A stretch of DNA of 64,000 nucleotides from Geodermatophilus sp. YIM 151500 (GTDB lineage: Bacteria > Actinomycetota > Actinomycetes > Mycobacteriales > Geodermatophilaceae), in NCBI RefSeq assembly GCF_025716945.1, contig NZ_JAOVZT010000001.1, positions 702,678 to 766,677 on the forward strand. Reading direction: 5' to 3'. Shown piece after piece: positions 1-9,312 of this stretch; the first letter of the stretch is position 1; every line of letters begins with the position of its first letter. The position numbers and the translations under genes are program-made. Below the pieces are notes generated by a model, which did no database searches, was not told the DNA's origin, and worked only from the letters and a program-made list of their open reading frames with translations.

Positions 1-233
1 CCGGGTCCACGACCCCGCCGGGCGGCCCGCCGACCGACCGCGGCCGATCGCCGTCCCCGGCCGACGCTGAGCCCCACCCCGCGTCCCCGGCGGGGAGCCT
101 CCGGCCCCCGCGCCGGGTCCACGACCCCGCCGGGCGGCCCGCCGACCGACCGCGGCCGATCGCCGTCCCCGGCAGACGCTGAGCCCCACCCCGCGTCCCC
201 GGCGAGCGCTGAGCCCCACCTCGCGTCCCCGCG
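1..233. repeat. 112-bp-period direct repeat, GC-rich
   Basis: A 92-bp unit at 1-92 recurs at 113-204 with one visible mismatch (C62 against A174). Its last 30 bp, gacgctgagccccacc plus the following bases, is repeated a third time, slightly diverged, at 205-233. No start, ribosome site or conserved protein is visible here. The array lies just downstream of the ROK gene (which reads leftward) and is cut by the window edge, so more copies may lie outside. Confidence 0.9.
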
Positions 234-266
234 TCGCGGCCTCCTCGAGGTCCGCCGGGCCCGCGG

Positions 267-1433
267 CTACGGCGCCAGCGTCTGCTGGACGGCGTCGTCG
301 TCCAGGTACTCCTCGATGGCCATCAGCGCGGCGCCCACCCGCCCCGACAGGTCGGGTGCGTCGCTCACCGTGATCTCCAGCGCCCGCGCGGCCAGCGGCA
401 TCGACCGGCGGTAGACCGCCTCGCGGATGCCGGCGAGCAGCGGGGCCCCGGCCTGCGCCACCCCGCCGGTCATGACGATGCGGTGCGGGTTGAAGAAGTT
501 GACCAGCGCCGCGAGCACCGTGCCGATGGTCCGGCCGGCGTTGCGGACCAGCTCCAACGTGGGCCCGTCGCCCTGCGCCGCGAGCTCGACGACCTCGCGC
601 GTCGTGGACACCGGCAACCCGGCCGCGACGGCGTCACGGAGCAGCGCCCCGCCGCCGGCGATCGCCTCCAGGCAGTTCTCGTTGCCGCAGCGGCACACGA
701 CGGTCCGGCCGTCGGGCTGGGCCACGTGGATGTGCCCGATGTCGCCGGCGCTGCCCTGCGCACCCCGGTACACCCGGCCGTCGACGATGATGCCGCACCC
801 GATGCCCGTCCCGACCTTGACGACCAGCACGTCCTGCGGGGCCGCGGCGATGCCGACCTCGCCGAGGGCCATGACGTTCACGTCGTTGTCGACGTAGACG
901 GGGCAACCGAACCGGCCGAAGGCGCTGGGGATCGGGTAGTCGTGCCAGCCGGGCATGATCGGCGGGTGCGACGGCCGCCCGGTCGAGAACTCCACCGGGC
1001 CCGGCACGCCGACCCCGACGGCGCACACGTCGACCGGGGCGAGGCCGGCCTCGGCCAGCACCTTCTGCGCCAGCCGGTCGACCTCCGCCAGCACCGGCGC
1101 CGGGCCGTCGGCGATGTCGATCGGGTGGCCGACGGTGGCCAGGATCTGCGCGGACAGGTCGGTGACCGCGACGTCGACGCTGGTGACGCCCAGGTCCACG
1201 GCGAGCACGCACCCGGCCCGGCTGTTGAACTGCAGCAGCGTGGGGGGCCGGCCGCCGGTGCTCCAGCCCCGGCCGCCCTCCGCGAGCAGGTTGGCCGCGA
1301 TCAGCTGGTCGACCCGGGCGCTCACCGTGTTGCGCGACGCGCCGGTGAGCGCCACCAGGTCGGCCCGGCTGCGTGCCCGGCCGGTGCGCACGTGACGCAG
1401 CAACGCGCCGGCCGAAGCGGAGATCTGCGCCAC
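267..1433 (-). CDS. ROK-family transcriptional repressor (probable XylR type)
   Basis: A 388-residue protein with an N-terminal winged helix-turn-helix (about residues 8-60, ADLVALTGASRNTVSARV) followed by a ROK sugar-kinase-like domain. Visible motifs are the glycine-rich GVGVPGPVE near residue 140 and the zinc-type cysteine cluster CRCGNENCLE near 250, a variant of the usual CxCGxxGCxE. The start is GTG at 1433, where the helix-turn-helix begins. It is divergent from a xylulokinase 244 bp away, so it is probably a local repressor that senses xylose or a related sugar; that ligand is inferred from the neighbour only. The hexamer CACTAT lies six bases before the start, so the mRNA may be leaderless. 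Confidence 0.88.
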   Translation of the reverse strand: MAQISASAGALLRHVRTGRARSRADLVALTGASRNTVSARVDQLIAANLLAEGGRGWSTGGRPPTLLQFNSRAGCVLAVDLGVTSVDVAVTDLSAQILATVGHPIDIADGPAPVLAEVDRLAQKVLAEAGLAPVDVCAVGVGVPGPVEFSTGRPSHPPIMPGWHDYPIPSAFGRFGCPVYVDNDVNVMALGEVGIAAAPQDVLVVKVGTGIGCGIIVDGRVYRGAQGSAGDIGHIHVAQPDGRTVVCRCGNENCLEAIAGGGALLRDAVAAGLPVSTTREVVELAAQGDGPTLELVRNAGRTIGTVLAALVNFFNPHRIVMTGGVAQAGAPLLAGIREAVYRRSMPLAARALEITVSDAPDLSGRVGAALMAIEEYLDDDAVQQTLAP

Positions 1434-1677
1434 GGCGCCATAGTGTCACGCACGCGCCGGGAGGCTGATCATCCCGAGTCGCCGGACCGGCAGGAGGCAC
1501 CCGGACGCGGGACCGGACGGCGACCGGGCAGGATCGGGCGACCCACCGGCGCCCGCGACGGACGCCGACCGCAGACCGGCCGCGGGCCTTCCGCGCCCGC
1601 GGCCGCCGCCGAGCATCGGGAGGCCGCGTGCCCGCCGTCCCTCCGCCCGCCCACCGTGGGGCGGGCCCGTCCCCCGG
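1434..1677. promoter_or_regulatory. Divergent intergenic region between the ROK repressor and xylB
   Basis: This is a 244-bp non-coding stretch between two divergent genes and should hold both promoters and the repressor operator. I could not identify a clear palindromic operator by eye; the sequence is almost entirely G and C. The only AT-richer point is the CACTAT element next to the ROK start. Confidence 0.45.
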
Positions 1678-3102
1678 GTGGCCGCGGTGACCCGCGTCGC
1701 CGGCGTGGACAGCTCCACCCAGGCGTGCAAGGTCGTCGTCCGCGACGCCGCGACCGGCGAGCTGGTGCGCGAGGGGCGCGCCCCGCACCCGGCCGGCACC
1801 GAAGTCGACCCCGCGGCCTGGGCGGAGGCCCTGACCGCCGCGGTCGACGCGGCCGGCGGGCTGTCCGACGTGGCCGCGCTCGCCGTCGGCGGGCAGCAGC
1901 ACGGCATGGTCTGCCTCGACGAGCGCGGCGAGGTCGTGCGGCCGGCCCTGCTGTGGAACGACGTCCGCTCCGCCGGGGCGGCCGCCGACCTGGTCGCCGA
2001 CCTCGGCGACGGCGATCCGGCGGCCGGCCGGCAGGCCTGGGCCGACGCAGTCGGGCTGGTGCCCGTCGCCTCGTTCACCGGGGCCAAGCTGCGCTGGCTG
2101 GCCGATGCCGAACCGGCGAACGCCGACCGGACGGCGGCCGTCTGCCTCCCCCACGACTGGCTCACCTGGCGGCTGTCGGGCGCCGGCGATCTCGGCACGC
2201 TGACCACCGACCGCGGCGACGCGAGCGGCACCGCCTACTGGTCGGCGCGCACCGGCGAGTACCGCCTCGACCTGCTGGAACTGGCGCTGCGCGGGCGCCG
2301 TCCGCGGGTCCCGCGGGTGGCCGGGCCCGCCGAGACGGTGGGCACCGCAACCGGGTCACCGACGGTGCTGGGCCCCGGGTCGGGGGACAACGCCGCCGCG
2401 GCGCTGGGCCTGGCGGCCCGGGAGGGGGACGTCGTCGTCTCGATCGGCACCTCCGGCGTCGTCTCCGCCGTGACCCGGACGGCGGTGAGCGACCCGAGCG
2501 GCATCGTCGCCGGCTTCGCCGACGCGACCGGACGCCACCTGCCGCTGGTGTGCACCCTCAACGCCGCCCGCGTGCTCGACGCCGCGGCCACGCTGCTCGG
2601 CGTCGGCCACGCCACCCTCTCCGAGCTGGCGCTGTCCGCCCCGCCCGGCGCCGACGGGCTGGTGCTGGTGCCCTACCTGGAGGGCGAGCGGACGCCGGAT
2701 CTGCCCGCGGCGACCGGATCGGTGCACGGCCTGACGCTGCGCACGGCCACCCCGGCGCACCTGGCCCGGGCGGCGGTGGAGGGCCTGCTGTGCGGGCTCG
2801 CCGACGGCATCGACGCCGTGGTCGCCCACGGTGTGCCCGTCGAGCGCGTGCTGCTCGTCGGCGGCGGCGCCCGCTCGGCCGCCGTCCAACAGCTCGCGCC
2901 GGCCGTGTTCGGCCGGCCCGTGGTCGTGCCGCCACCCGGTGAATACGTCGCCGACGGCGCGGCGCGGCAGGCGGCGTGGGTGCTCTCCGGCGCACCGGAG
3001 CCGCCGGACTGGCCGCAGCCGGGGCTGCGCGTGGTCGAGACCGCGCCGACGCCGTCCGTCCGCGAGCGCTACGCCGAGGTCCGCGACCGCACCGACCGCT
3101 GA
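1678..3102 (+). CDS. xylB: Xylulokinase, FGGY family
   Basis: A 474-residue FGGY carbohydrate kinase that phosphorylates D-xylulose to xylulose 5-phosphate using ATP. The N-terminal phosphate loop is [10 protein letters not shown] at about residues 9-18. The substrate-site segment GGQQHGM followed by LLWNDVRS is typical of xylulose kinases, and the catalytic-base region [12 protein letters not shown] lies near 235. Length matches the family (about 470-490). The start is GTG at 1678, with another in-frame GTG three codons later; neither has a strong ribosome site. The divergent ROK gene supports a xylose-utilisation role, but no xylose isomerase is in the window, so it must work with genes elsewhere. 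The stop codon touches a long hairpin. Confidence 0.9.
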   Translation: MAAVTRVAGVDSSTQACKVVVRDAATGELVREGRAPHPAGTEVDPAAWAEALTAAVDAAGGLSDVAALAVGGQQHGMVCLDERGEVVRPALLWNDVRSAGAAADLVADLGDGDPAAGRQAWADAVGLVPVASFTGAKLRWLADAEPANADRTAAVCLPHDWLTWRLSGAGDLGTLTTDRGDASGTAYWSARTGEYRLDLLELALRGRRPRVPRVAGPAETVGTATGSPTVLGPGSGDNAAAALGLAAREGDVVVSIGTSGVVSAVTRTAVSDPSGIVAGFADATGRHLPLVCTLNAARVLDAAATLLGVGHATLSELALSAPPGADGLVLVPYLEGERTPDLPAATGSVHGLTLRTATPAHLARAAVEGLLCGLADGIDAVVAHGVPVERVLLVGGGARSAAVQQLAPAVFGRPVVVPPPGEYVADGAARQAAWVLSGAPEPPDWPQPGLRVVETAPTPSVRERYAEVRDRTDR

Positions 3103-3145
3103 GCGGAGGAGATCCGTGGGGCTCACGCCCACGGATCTCCTCCGC
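3103..3145 (+). terminator. Perfect 18-bp hairpin after xylB
   Basis: The arms GCGGAGGAGATCCGTGGG (3103-3120) and CCCACGGATCTCCTCCGC (3128-3145) are exact inverted repeats with a 7-nt loop. The left arm begins directly after the xylB stop. There is no T tract, which is common for actinobacterial terminators. It separates xylB from ndh. Confidence 0.88.
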
Positions 3146-3255
3146 ACGCTGACGGGGCTGGGTCGCGACCGGGCCGGGTAGCCGGTTGGATCGTGGCCGA
3201 GATCGCCCCCGGGCCCCGAGCTCCGCCCGCCGCCCGACTGGAAGGATCAGTCGTC

Positions 3256-4683
3256 ATGACGACATCACCTGCGCATGCCCCAGCCGGACCAGCCTCGACC
3301 GGCGGGCGCCCGCGCGTCGTCATCATCGGGTCGGGCTTCGGCGGGTTGTTCGCGGCCCAGGCGCTGCGCCGGGCGCCGGTCGACGTCACGCTGATCGGCA
3401 AGACCAGCCACCACCTGTTCCAGCCGCTGCTCTACCAGGTGGCCACCGGCATCCTCTCGGAGGGCGAGATCGCGCCGCCCACCCGGGAGGTGCTGCGGCG
3501 CCAGCGCAACGCCCGGGTCGTGCTGGGCGAGGTCACCGGCATCGACCTGACCGCCCGGACGGTCACCTCCACGGTGCTCGGCCGCACCACCGTGCACCCC
3601 TACGACGAGCTGGTCGTGGCCGCCGGCGCCGGGCAGTCCTACTTCGGCAACGACCGGTTCGCCGAGTTCGCGCCCGGCATGAAGTCCGTCGACGACGCCC
3701 TCGAGCTGCGCGGGCGCATCTTCGGCGCGTTCGAGCTCGCGGAGCTGGCCGACGACCCCGCCGAGATCGACCGGCTGCTCACGTTCGTCGTCGTCGGCGC
3801 CGGGCCCACCGGCGTGGAGATGGCCGGGCAGATCGCCGAGCTGGCGCACCGCACCCTCCGCCACGACTTCCGCCGGATCGACCCGACCACCGCCCGGGTG
3901 GTGCTGCTCGACGCCGCGCCGGTCGTGCTGCCCGCCTTCGGCGAGAAACTCGGCGACGGCGCCCGCCGCCACCTGAACAAGATCGGCGTCGAGGTGCAGC
4001 TGGGCGCGATGGTGACCGACGTCGACGCCGACGGCATCGAGATCAAGGACGGCGACGGGCAGGTCCGCCGGATCAACGCCGCCACGAAGGTGTGGGCGGC
4101 CGGGGTGCAGGCCAGCCCCCTCGGCCGGCTGCTGGGCGAGCAGACCGGCGCCGAGGTCGACCGCGCCGGCCGGATCGCCGTCCAGCCCGACCTCACCCTC
4201 CCCGGCCACCCGGAGGTCCACGTCGTCGGCGACATGGCGAAGCTGGACGAGCTCCCCGGCGTCGCGCAGGTGGCCATCCAGGGCGGGCGCTACGCCGCCG
4301 ATCAGATCCGGCGGCGGATCGCCGGCCGCGAGCCCCGAGGCCCGTTCCACTACGACGACAAGGGCAACATGGCGACGATCTCGCGGTTCTCCGCCGTCGC
4401 CGACATCAAGGGCCTGCGCTTCCAGGGGTTCACCGCCTGGGTGCTGTGGCTGGTCGTGCACCTCTTCTACATCATCGGCTTCAAGAGCCGGATCACCACG
4501 GTGCTGCACTGGGCGGTCAGCTTCCTCGGCCGCGGCCGCTCGCAGCGGGTGGCCACGCAGCAGCAGGTGTACGGCCGGCTCGCCCTCGAGCACGTCGGTC
4601 CCGGCTTCTCCGCGTCGAAGACCGGCGGCCGGCGACCGGCGGTCACCGCCGGCGAGGACCGCACGGGCCGCGAGTCGGCCTGA
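3256..4683 (+). CDS. ndh: Type II NADH dehydrogenase
   Basis: A 475-residue single-subunit NADH:quinone oxidoreductase that passes electrons from NADH to the quinone pool without pumping protons. The FAD-binding fold is VVIIGSGFGGLFAA near residues 20-33 and the second nucleotide fold is VVVGAGPTGVEMAG near 178-191. The third flavin motif, HVVGDMAKLD, lies near 320. A hydrophobic segment (WVLWLVVHLFYIIGF) near 400 fits membrane association. The start is the ATG at 3256, preceded by ggaaggatcag; an upstream in-frame start would add residues not expected for this family. An acidic lipoprotein follows 62 bp downstream on the same strand. Confidence 0.92.
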   Translation: MTTSPAHAPAGPASTGGRPRVVIIGSGFGGLFAAQALRRAPVDVTLIGKTSHHLFQPLLYQVATGILSEGEIAPPTREVLRRQRNARVVLGEVTGIDLTARTVTSTVLGRTTVHPYDELVVAAGAGQSYFGNDRFAEFAPGMKSVDDALELRGRIFGAFELAELADDPAEIDRLLTFVVVGAGPTGVEMAGQIAELAHRTLRHDFRRIDPTTARVVLLDAAPVVLPAFGEKLGDGARRHLNKIGVEVQLGAMVTDVDADGIEIKDGDGQVRRINAATKVWAAGVQASPLGRLLGEQTGAEVDRAGRIAVQPDLTLPGHPEVHVVGDMAKLDELPGVAQVAIQGGRYAADQIRRRIAGREPRGPFHYDDKGNMATISRFSAVADIKGLRFQGFTAWVLWLVVHLFYIIGFKSRITTVLHWAVSFLGRGRSQRVATQQQVYGRLALEHVGPGFSASKTGGRRPAVTAGEDRTGRESA

Positions 4684-4745
4684 TCCCCGGGCCGGCGCGC
4701 CCGCGGGGGTGTCCGGGTCGGCGCGGCCGGGTCGACACTGGCGGC

Positions 4746-5597
4746 ATGCGCGGGACGCGGGCGCGGGCGACCGCCGGGCGGTGCGTCGTGGGCGCGCTGA
4801 CCGGCGTGCTCGCCCTCACCGGCTGCACGGCCGGGGACGGCGGCGGCGAGGCGGCCGGTACGGAGGACGCCGCCGGTGCCGGGCCGGCCGGTGGGAGCTC
4901 GTCGTGCCCCGTCGAGGGCGAGCCGTTCGAGGGCGACCTGCGGCTGTTCGTCGAGCACAACGCGACCGACCAGGACAGCGGTGTGCACGGGACGGTGGGG
5001 CACGACGGGCTGGTCGACGTGTGCGTGCGGCTGCCCGGTGGTGAGCAGTTGCTCGCCGTCGACCCGGCCGGCCGGCTCGACGCGCTGGGCATCAACGACT
5101 TCTTCTTCGAGTCCCGCGAGCCGCCCGCCGACGAGTACCCGCTGGAGGTGCTGCGCGAGGACTTCCCGGAGGGCGAGTACACGATCAGCGGCACCGACGT
5201 CGGCGGCACGGCGCGGGTCGGCACCGCCCGGTTCACGCACGACATCCCCGCCGCTCCGGTGATCACCGCGCCCGCGCTGGCCGAGGAGGAGAACGCCGGC
5301 GAGGCGGTGCTGTCGCCGTCCGGGCTGGTCGTGCGCTGGGAGCCGGTCACCGCCACGCTGGACGGGGAGCCGGTCACCGTCACCGGCTACGAGGTGATCG
5401 TGACGCAGGTCGAGCACGACGACCCCGACGGCCTGTCGCGCCCCGTGTTCGACGTGCACCTGCCGCCGGACCGGACCGAGCTCGCGGTGCCCGACGGCTT
5501 CCTCCGGCCGGGCACGCTCTACGAGCTGGAGGTGCTCGCGCTCGAGGAGAGCGGCAACCAGACCATCACGCTCGGGTTCTTCACGACGTCGTCCTGA
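4746..5597 (+). CDS. Putative lipoprotein with a fibronectin III-like C-terminal part
   Basis: A 283-residue exported protein. Its N-terminus has a twin-basic stretch, a hydrophobic core and the lipobox ALTGC (Cys at about residue 27), followed by a flexible Gly/Ala-rich linker. The C-terminal 100 residues (PAAPVITAP, VVRWEPV, VTGYEVIV, LRPGTLYELEVLA, ETGN-like ESGNQT) read like a single fibronectin type III fold of beta strands. Overall it is acidic. It is probably anchored to the outer face of the membrane. No enzyme motif is visible, and its function is unknown. It follows ndh on the same strand without an obvious terminator between them. Confidence 0.75.
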   Translation: MRGTRARATAGRCVVGALTGVLALTGCTAGDGGGEAAGTEDAAGAGPAGGSSSCPVEGEPFEGDLRLFVEHNATDQDSGVHGTVGHDGLVDVCVRLPGGEQLLAVDPAGRLDALGINDFFFESREPPADEYPLEVLREDFPEGEYTISGTDVGGTARVGTARFTHDIPAAPVITAPALAEEENAGEAVLSPSGLVVRWEPVTATLDGEPVTVTGYEVIVTQVEHDDPDGLSRPVFDVHLPPDRTELAVPDGFLRPGTLYELEVLALEESGNQTITLGFFTTSS

Positions 5598-5696
5598 GCC
5601 GGTCCGGCCGACCGTCCCCGACCGGCGGGACCGCGCGCCGGGCGGGCGGCCACCGCGGGTGCGTCGCCGGTGCGCCGCCGACCGGCTGGTCCCGTG

Positions 5697-6956
5697 TCAG
5701 CAGCCGCCGCACGCGGCCTGGCGCACGAGCTGCTCGGCCACCGCGCGGGCGTCGCCGGTCCGCTGCCACGTGCGCCGCTGCCGCGCCGCCGACGTCCCGC
5801 GCACCATCAACAGCCGCACGAGGTCGACGACCTCCGCGTACTCGTCGTGCGCGCGCAGGTCCGGCTCCAGTTCGGCCAGCAGCCGCCGGACGGCCACCCG
5901 GGCGTCGACCAGCGCGCCCAGCAGCGGGTCGAACAGCTGCCCGTCCAGGCCGGAGCGGGCCGCCCGCCACCGGGCCGCCCGCAGCAGCTCGGGACGCGGC
6001 TGGGGGCAGGGCAGGTCGCGGCGGGCGCGCTCGGCCAGCACCCGGACCAGCGACCGGCACAGCGCCGCGTGCAGGACGGCGGCGTCGAGGTCGGTGCAGA
6101 CGTCGGCGAGGCGGAACTCCAGCGTGGGCAGGTGCGAGGAGGGCCGCACGTCCCAGTACAGGTTGGACGCGTCGGCGATCACCCCCGCCGCGACCATGCC
6201 GTCGACCACCTCGCGGTAGCGGTCGGCGCTGCCGAAGTGCTCCGGGATGCCGGTCATCGGCCAGCGCGACCACCACACGGTGCGGTAGGAGGCGTACCCG
6301 GTGTCGACGCCGTCGTGGAACGGCGAGCTGCCGGTCATCGCCAGCAGCACCGGCAGGTAGGGCCGGGCCCGGTCCATGACCGCGACCGCGGTGTCGAGGT
6401 CGGGCACGCCGACGTGCACGTGGCAGCCGCAGATGTCCTGCTGCAGGACCAGTCCCGCCCAGCGCTCGACCATCGCCTCGTAGCGCGGGGCGGCGGTGAT
6501 CCGCTGCTCCCGCCAGGTGCTGAACGGGTGCGTGGACGCGGCCAGCAGCACCGCACCGGCGCGGGCGGCGGCCACCGCGGCCTCGGCGCGGGCGGCCCGC
6601 AGCTCCTCGCGCACGTCGGCCAGCGTGGTGCAGACGCGGGTGACGGTCTCCAGCTGGGTGGTGGCGATCTCGGCGTGCACGCGCCCGCCGGCCTCCCCGC
6701 GTGCCGCGGCCGCGGCCAGCTCCGGGCGCGAGGCCAGGGCGAACGTCCCGGGATCGACGAGGTGGAACTCCTCCTCGACGCCGACGGTGGCGCCGGCTGC
6801 CGGCAGCGTCGCGGACCCCCGCGTCGGCGTGCCCCCCGGGTGCAGCGGTGCGACCACGTTGCCGGCGACCACGTCGCCTCCGACCACGTCGCCTGCTACC
6901 ACGTTGCCGTGGAACGTCGGCCCGAGCCGGTCGTGTGCAGTCGGGGAAGTCGCCAC
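5697..6956 (-). CDS. Carboxylate-amine ligase, YbdK/GCS2 family
   Basis: About 419 residues. The conserved region starts at VGVEEEFHLVDPGT and continues through MTGSSPFHDGVDTGYASYRT, WWSRWPMTG and SHLPTLEFRLADVC, which are hallmarks of glutamate-cysteine ligase type 2 (YbdK-like) enzymes. These make a gamma-glutamyl-type amide bond using ATP; the true substrate is uncertain. I place the start at GTG 6956 because cggaggg lies just upstream. An in-frame ATG at 7067 and another start at 7160 would only add Arg/Ala-rich sequence. The extra N-terminus carries a 15-bp minisatellite. The amylosucrase gene lies upstream on the same strand, 249 bp away. Confidence 0.82.
   Translation of the reverse strand: MATSPTAHDRLGPTFHGNVVAGDVVGGDVVAGNVVAPLHPGGTPTRGSATLPAAGATVGVEEEFHLVDPGTFALASRPELAAAAARGEAGGRVHAEIATTQLETVTRVCTTLADVREELRAARAEAAVAAARAGAVLLAASTHPFSTWREQRITAAPRYEAMVERWAGLVLQQDICGCHVHVGVPDLDTAVAVMDRARPYLPVLLAMTGSSPFHDGVDTGYASYRTVWWSRWPMTGIPEHFGSADRYREVVDGMVAAGVIADASNLYWDVRPSSHLPTLEFRLADVCTDLDAAVLHAALCRSLVRVLAERARRDLPCPQPRPELLRAARWRAARSGLDGQLFDPLLGALVDARVAVRRLLAELEPDLRAHDEYAEVVDLVRLLMVRGTSAARQRRTWQRTGDARAVAEQLVRQAACGGC
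6852..6911. repeat. Four tandem 15-bp units inside the YbdK-like gene
   Basis: Units of gaccacgtygccnnc occupy 6852-6866, 6867-6881, 6882-6896 and 6897-6911. On the coding (minus) strand they give the iterated pattern NVVAG-DVVGG-DVVAG-NVVAP. The repeat sits before the conserved catalytic domain and is likely a length-variable linker. Confidence 0.85.
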
Positions 6957-7205
6957 GCGCCCTCCGCTCGGCCGGGCGACGCTCCGCTGCGCCGCCGCCG
7001 CCCCGGACCGGGGACGGCTGGTGTCCAGCCGTGCGCACACGGTACGGCCTGCCGACCCCACCCGCATCCGGTCGCCGGGGACCGTCGCGGCATCGTCACG
7101 GGCCGCCGCTCGCCGACCTCGGCTCTGGGTGTTCCCCGCGCTCCTGCGCCGTTGCGGCACCGCAGAGGCGGGGACGACGCCCGGGAAGCGGGCGACGGGC
7201 TCCCG

Positions 7206-9194
7206 TCAGGGCTCGGCGTACCAGGCGAAGCCCAGGCCGGGGACGACGAGCCGGCCGTACCGGACGTCGGGGTCGCCGTCGCTGCCGAGCACGCGCTGGT
7301 AGCTGCCGAAGCCGGTGACCGCGTCGGCGTCGACGCCCTGTGGGTACGGCGAGAAGTTGGCGACGCCGACGAAGGTGCCCCCGATGGGCGACCGGCGCTG
7401 CCAGGCGAGGACGAACTCGTTGCCGACGTCCAGGGGGGTGGACTCCACTCCCCCGCGCAACGTGACCAGCGAGCGGCGGGCGTTCCCCAGCCGCTGCATC
7501 CAGCCGAACACCCGGCCCTCCAGGGTCCGCGGGTCGGTGCGCCGTTCCGCTGCCGCCCAGTCCATCAGCGGGCGGTGCATCCAGCGGTTGTCCGGCGCGC
7601 GCGCCGGGTCCCGGAGGTAGTCGGCGTCGTTGCACAGCGCCAGCTCGTCGCCCATGTAGACCAGCGGGATGCCGCCCCAGGCGAAGGCCACGGAGTACAG
7701 CAGCACCAGCCGGCGGACGGCGGCGTCGAGCGCCTCCGCGTCGCCGGCCTCCAGCGCCGACTCGACGCCGCACAGCGACGCGGCGGAGCCGGAGATCCGC
7801 GCGTCGCCGGTCACCTCGTTCTCCTGGAACAGCGCGCCCCGGGCGAAGGAGCCCGGGAAGCGGCCGCAGTAGAAGTCGTTGAGGAACCGGCGGTGGCCGA
7901 ACCCGTCGCTGCCCACCGTGTGCGCGTCGATGTCGCTGACCGCCCAGCCGATGTCGTCGTGCCCGCGCACGTACGTGCACCACGACGTGGTCGGCGGGAT
8001 CGTCCGCATCCGGCCGAGGGCGGCGCGGGCCAGCCGGGCGTCCTGGGTGGCCAGGCTCGACCAGAGCAGCACCATCAGCTGGTTGTGGTAGGCCAGCTCG
8101 CACTCGGGCCGGTACCGCTCGTGCCCACCCAGGTACTGCACCAGGTCGTCGGGCGCCACGATCGCCTCGGCCTTGAAGACGACGCCCGGCGCGGCCAGCC
8201 GGGTCAGCGCGTGCAGCAGCTGCAGCAGCGTGTGCGCCTCCGGCTGGTTCTGGCAGTTGGTGCCCAGCCGCTTCCACATGAACGGGGCGGCGTCCATGCG
8301 GAAGATGTCGACGCCGCGGTTGGCCAGCCAGGTGATCTCGCCGAGCATGGCCAGCGTGACGGCGGGGTTGGTGTAGTCGAGGTCCCACTGGTAGGGCCAG
8401 AACGTCGTCCACACCCAGCCGCCCTCGCCGCCGCGCGCCTCGGGCACCCAGCTGAACGACCCCGGCGCCCGGTCGGGGAAGACCTCCGGGATGGTGGCGT
8501 CGTAGGCGTCGGGCATCGTGCGGTCGGGGAAGGCGGTGTAGAAGCCGGCGTGGGCGGGGTCGCCGGCCAGCCAGGCCTGCGCCCAGGCGTGCTCCCGGGC
8601 GGTGTGGTTGAGCACCAGGTCGATGCACAGGCTCATGTCCCGCTCGTGCAGGGCGCCGGCCACCGCCTCGAGGTCGCGCATGGTGCCCAGCCGCGGATCG
8701 ACCGCGCGGTAGTCGGCCACCGCGTAGCCGCCGTCGTTCTCCCCCTCCCGCGGCTCCAGCAGCGGCATCAGGTGCAGGTACGTGGTGCCCAGCTCGGCGA
8801 GGTAGTCCAGCTTCGCCGGCAGCTCGGCCAGGGTGCCGCAGAACCGGTCGACGTAGCAGACGTAGCCCTGCACCCGCGCGCGCTGGAACCAGCCCGGATC
8901 GATCTCCCGGCGGCGGTCGAGCCGCCGCAGCGGCTCGGGCCGCTCGACGGCGGCGGCCAGCGCCGTCCGCAGGGCCCGCTCGAACAGCTCGTCGACGTCG
9001 GCCCGCCCGCCGTAGAGCACCGCGAGCGGCTCGTGGACGTCGAACAGCGCCAGCTCCGCCCGGGTGAGGAAGGCGTCGGCCTCGCCCTCGCCCAGCGCCG
9101 CGACGGCGTCCTTCGCCAGGATCGGGCGCAGCTCGCGCCACGCGCGCCGGGCCGCGTGCCGCCGGGCCGCCGTCGAGACCGTCACCGCCACCAT
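7206..9194 (-). CDS. Amylosucrase, GH13 family
   Basis: A 662-residue glycoside hydrolase family 13 enzyme that splits sucrose and transfers glucose to alpha-1,4-glucan chains, releasing fructose. Four GH13 regions are visible (numbering from the ATG at 9194): DLVLNHTAREH near 192, FRMDAAPF with nucleophile Asp301, FKAEAI with acid/base Glu343, and VRGHDDIGW with Asp414. The motif FYTAFPDRTMPDAYDATIPEVFPD is typical of amylosucrase rather than sucrose phosphorylase or trehalose synthase. There is no signal peptide if the start is 9194; longer starts up to 9338 would overlap the promoter of the divergent protease. Length matches characterised amylosucrases (about 640 residues). Confidence 0.9.
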   Translation of the reverse strand: MVAVTVSTAARRHAARRAWRELRPILAKDAVAALGEGEADAFLTRAELALFDVHEPLAVLYGGRADVDELFERALRTALAAAVERPEPLRRLDRRREIDPGWFQRARVQGYVCYVDRFCGTLAELPAKLDYLAELGTTYLHLMPLLEPREGENDGGYAVADYRAVDPRLGTMRDLEAVAGALHERDMSLCIDLVLNHTAREHAWAQAWLAGDPAHAGFYTAFPDRTMPDAYDATIPEVFPDRAPGSFSWVPEARGGEGGWVWTTFWPYQWDLDYTNPAVTLAMLGEITWLANRGVDIFRMDAAPFMWKRLGTNCQNQPEAHTLLQLLHALTRLAAPGVVFKAEAIVAPDDLVQYLGGHERYRPECELAYHNQLMVLLWSSLATQDARLARAALGRMRTIPPTTSWCTYVRGHDDIGWAVSDIDAHTVGSDGFGHRRFLNDFYCGRFPGSFARGALFQENEVTGDARISGSAASLCGVESALEAGDAEALDAAVRRLVLLYSVAFAWGGIPLVYMGDELALCNDADYLRDPARAPDNRWMHRPLMDWAAAERRTDPRTLEGRVFGWMQRLGNARRSLVTLRGGVESTPLDVGNEFVLAWQRRSPIGGTFVGVANFSPYPQGVDADAVTGFGSYQRVLGSDGDPDVRYGRLVVPGLGFAWYAEP

Positions 9195-9312
9195 CCGCTC
9201 GTCACGGGCAGCAGTATCGCCGCCGCCGTGTTCGCCCACGGCATGAGTCCTGCCGTCGGCGCCGCGACAGGCGTTCACTTGCCGGTGAAACGACGTAATC
9301 ACGGAGGTCGCG

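Noticed and set aside
483-2942. An 819-codon open frame on the plus strand opposite the ROK gene and across xylB
   Set aside because: It is Arg/Gly-rich with no domain, while the ROK and xylB frames show complete conserved motifs. Long antisense frames are expected in DNA of this GC content.
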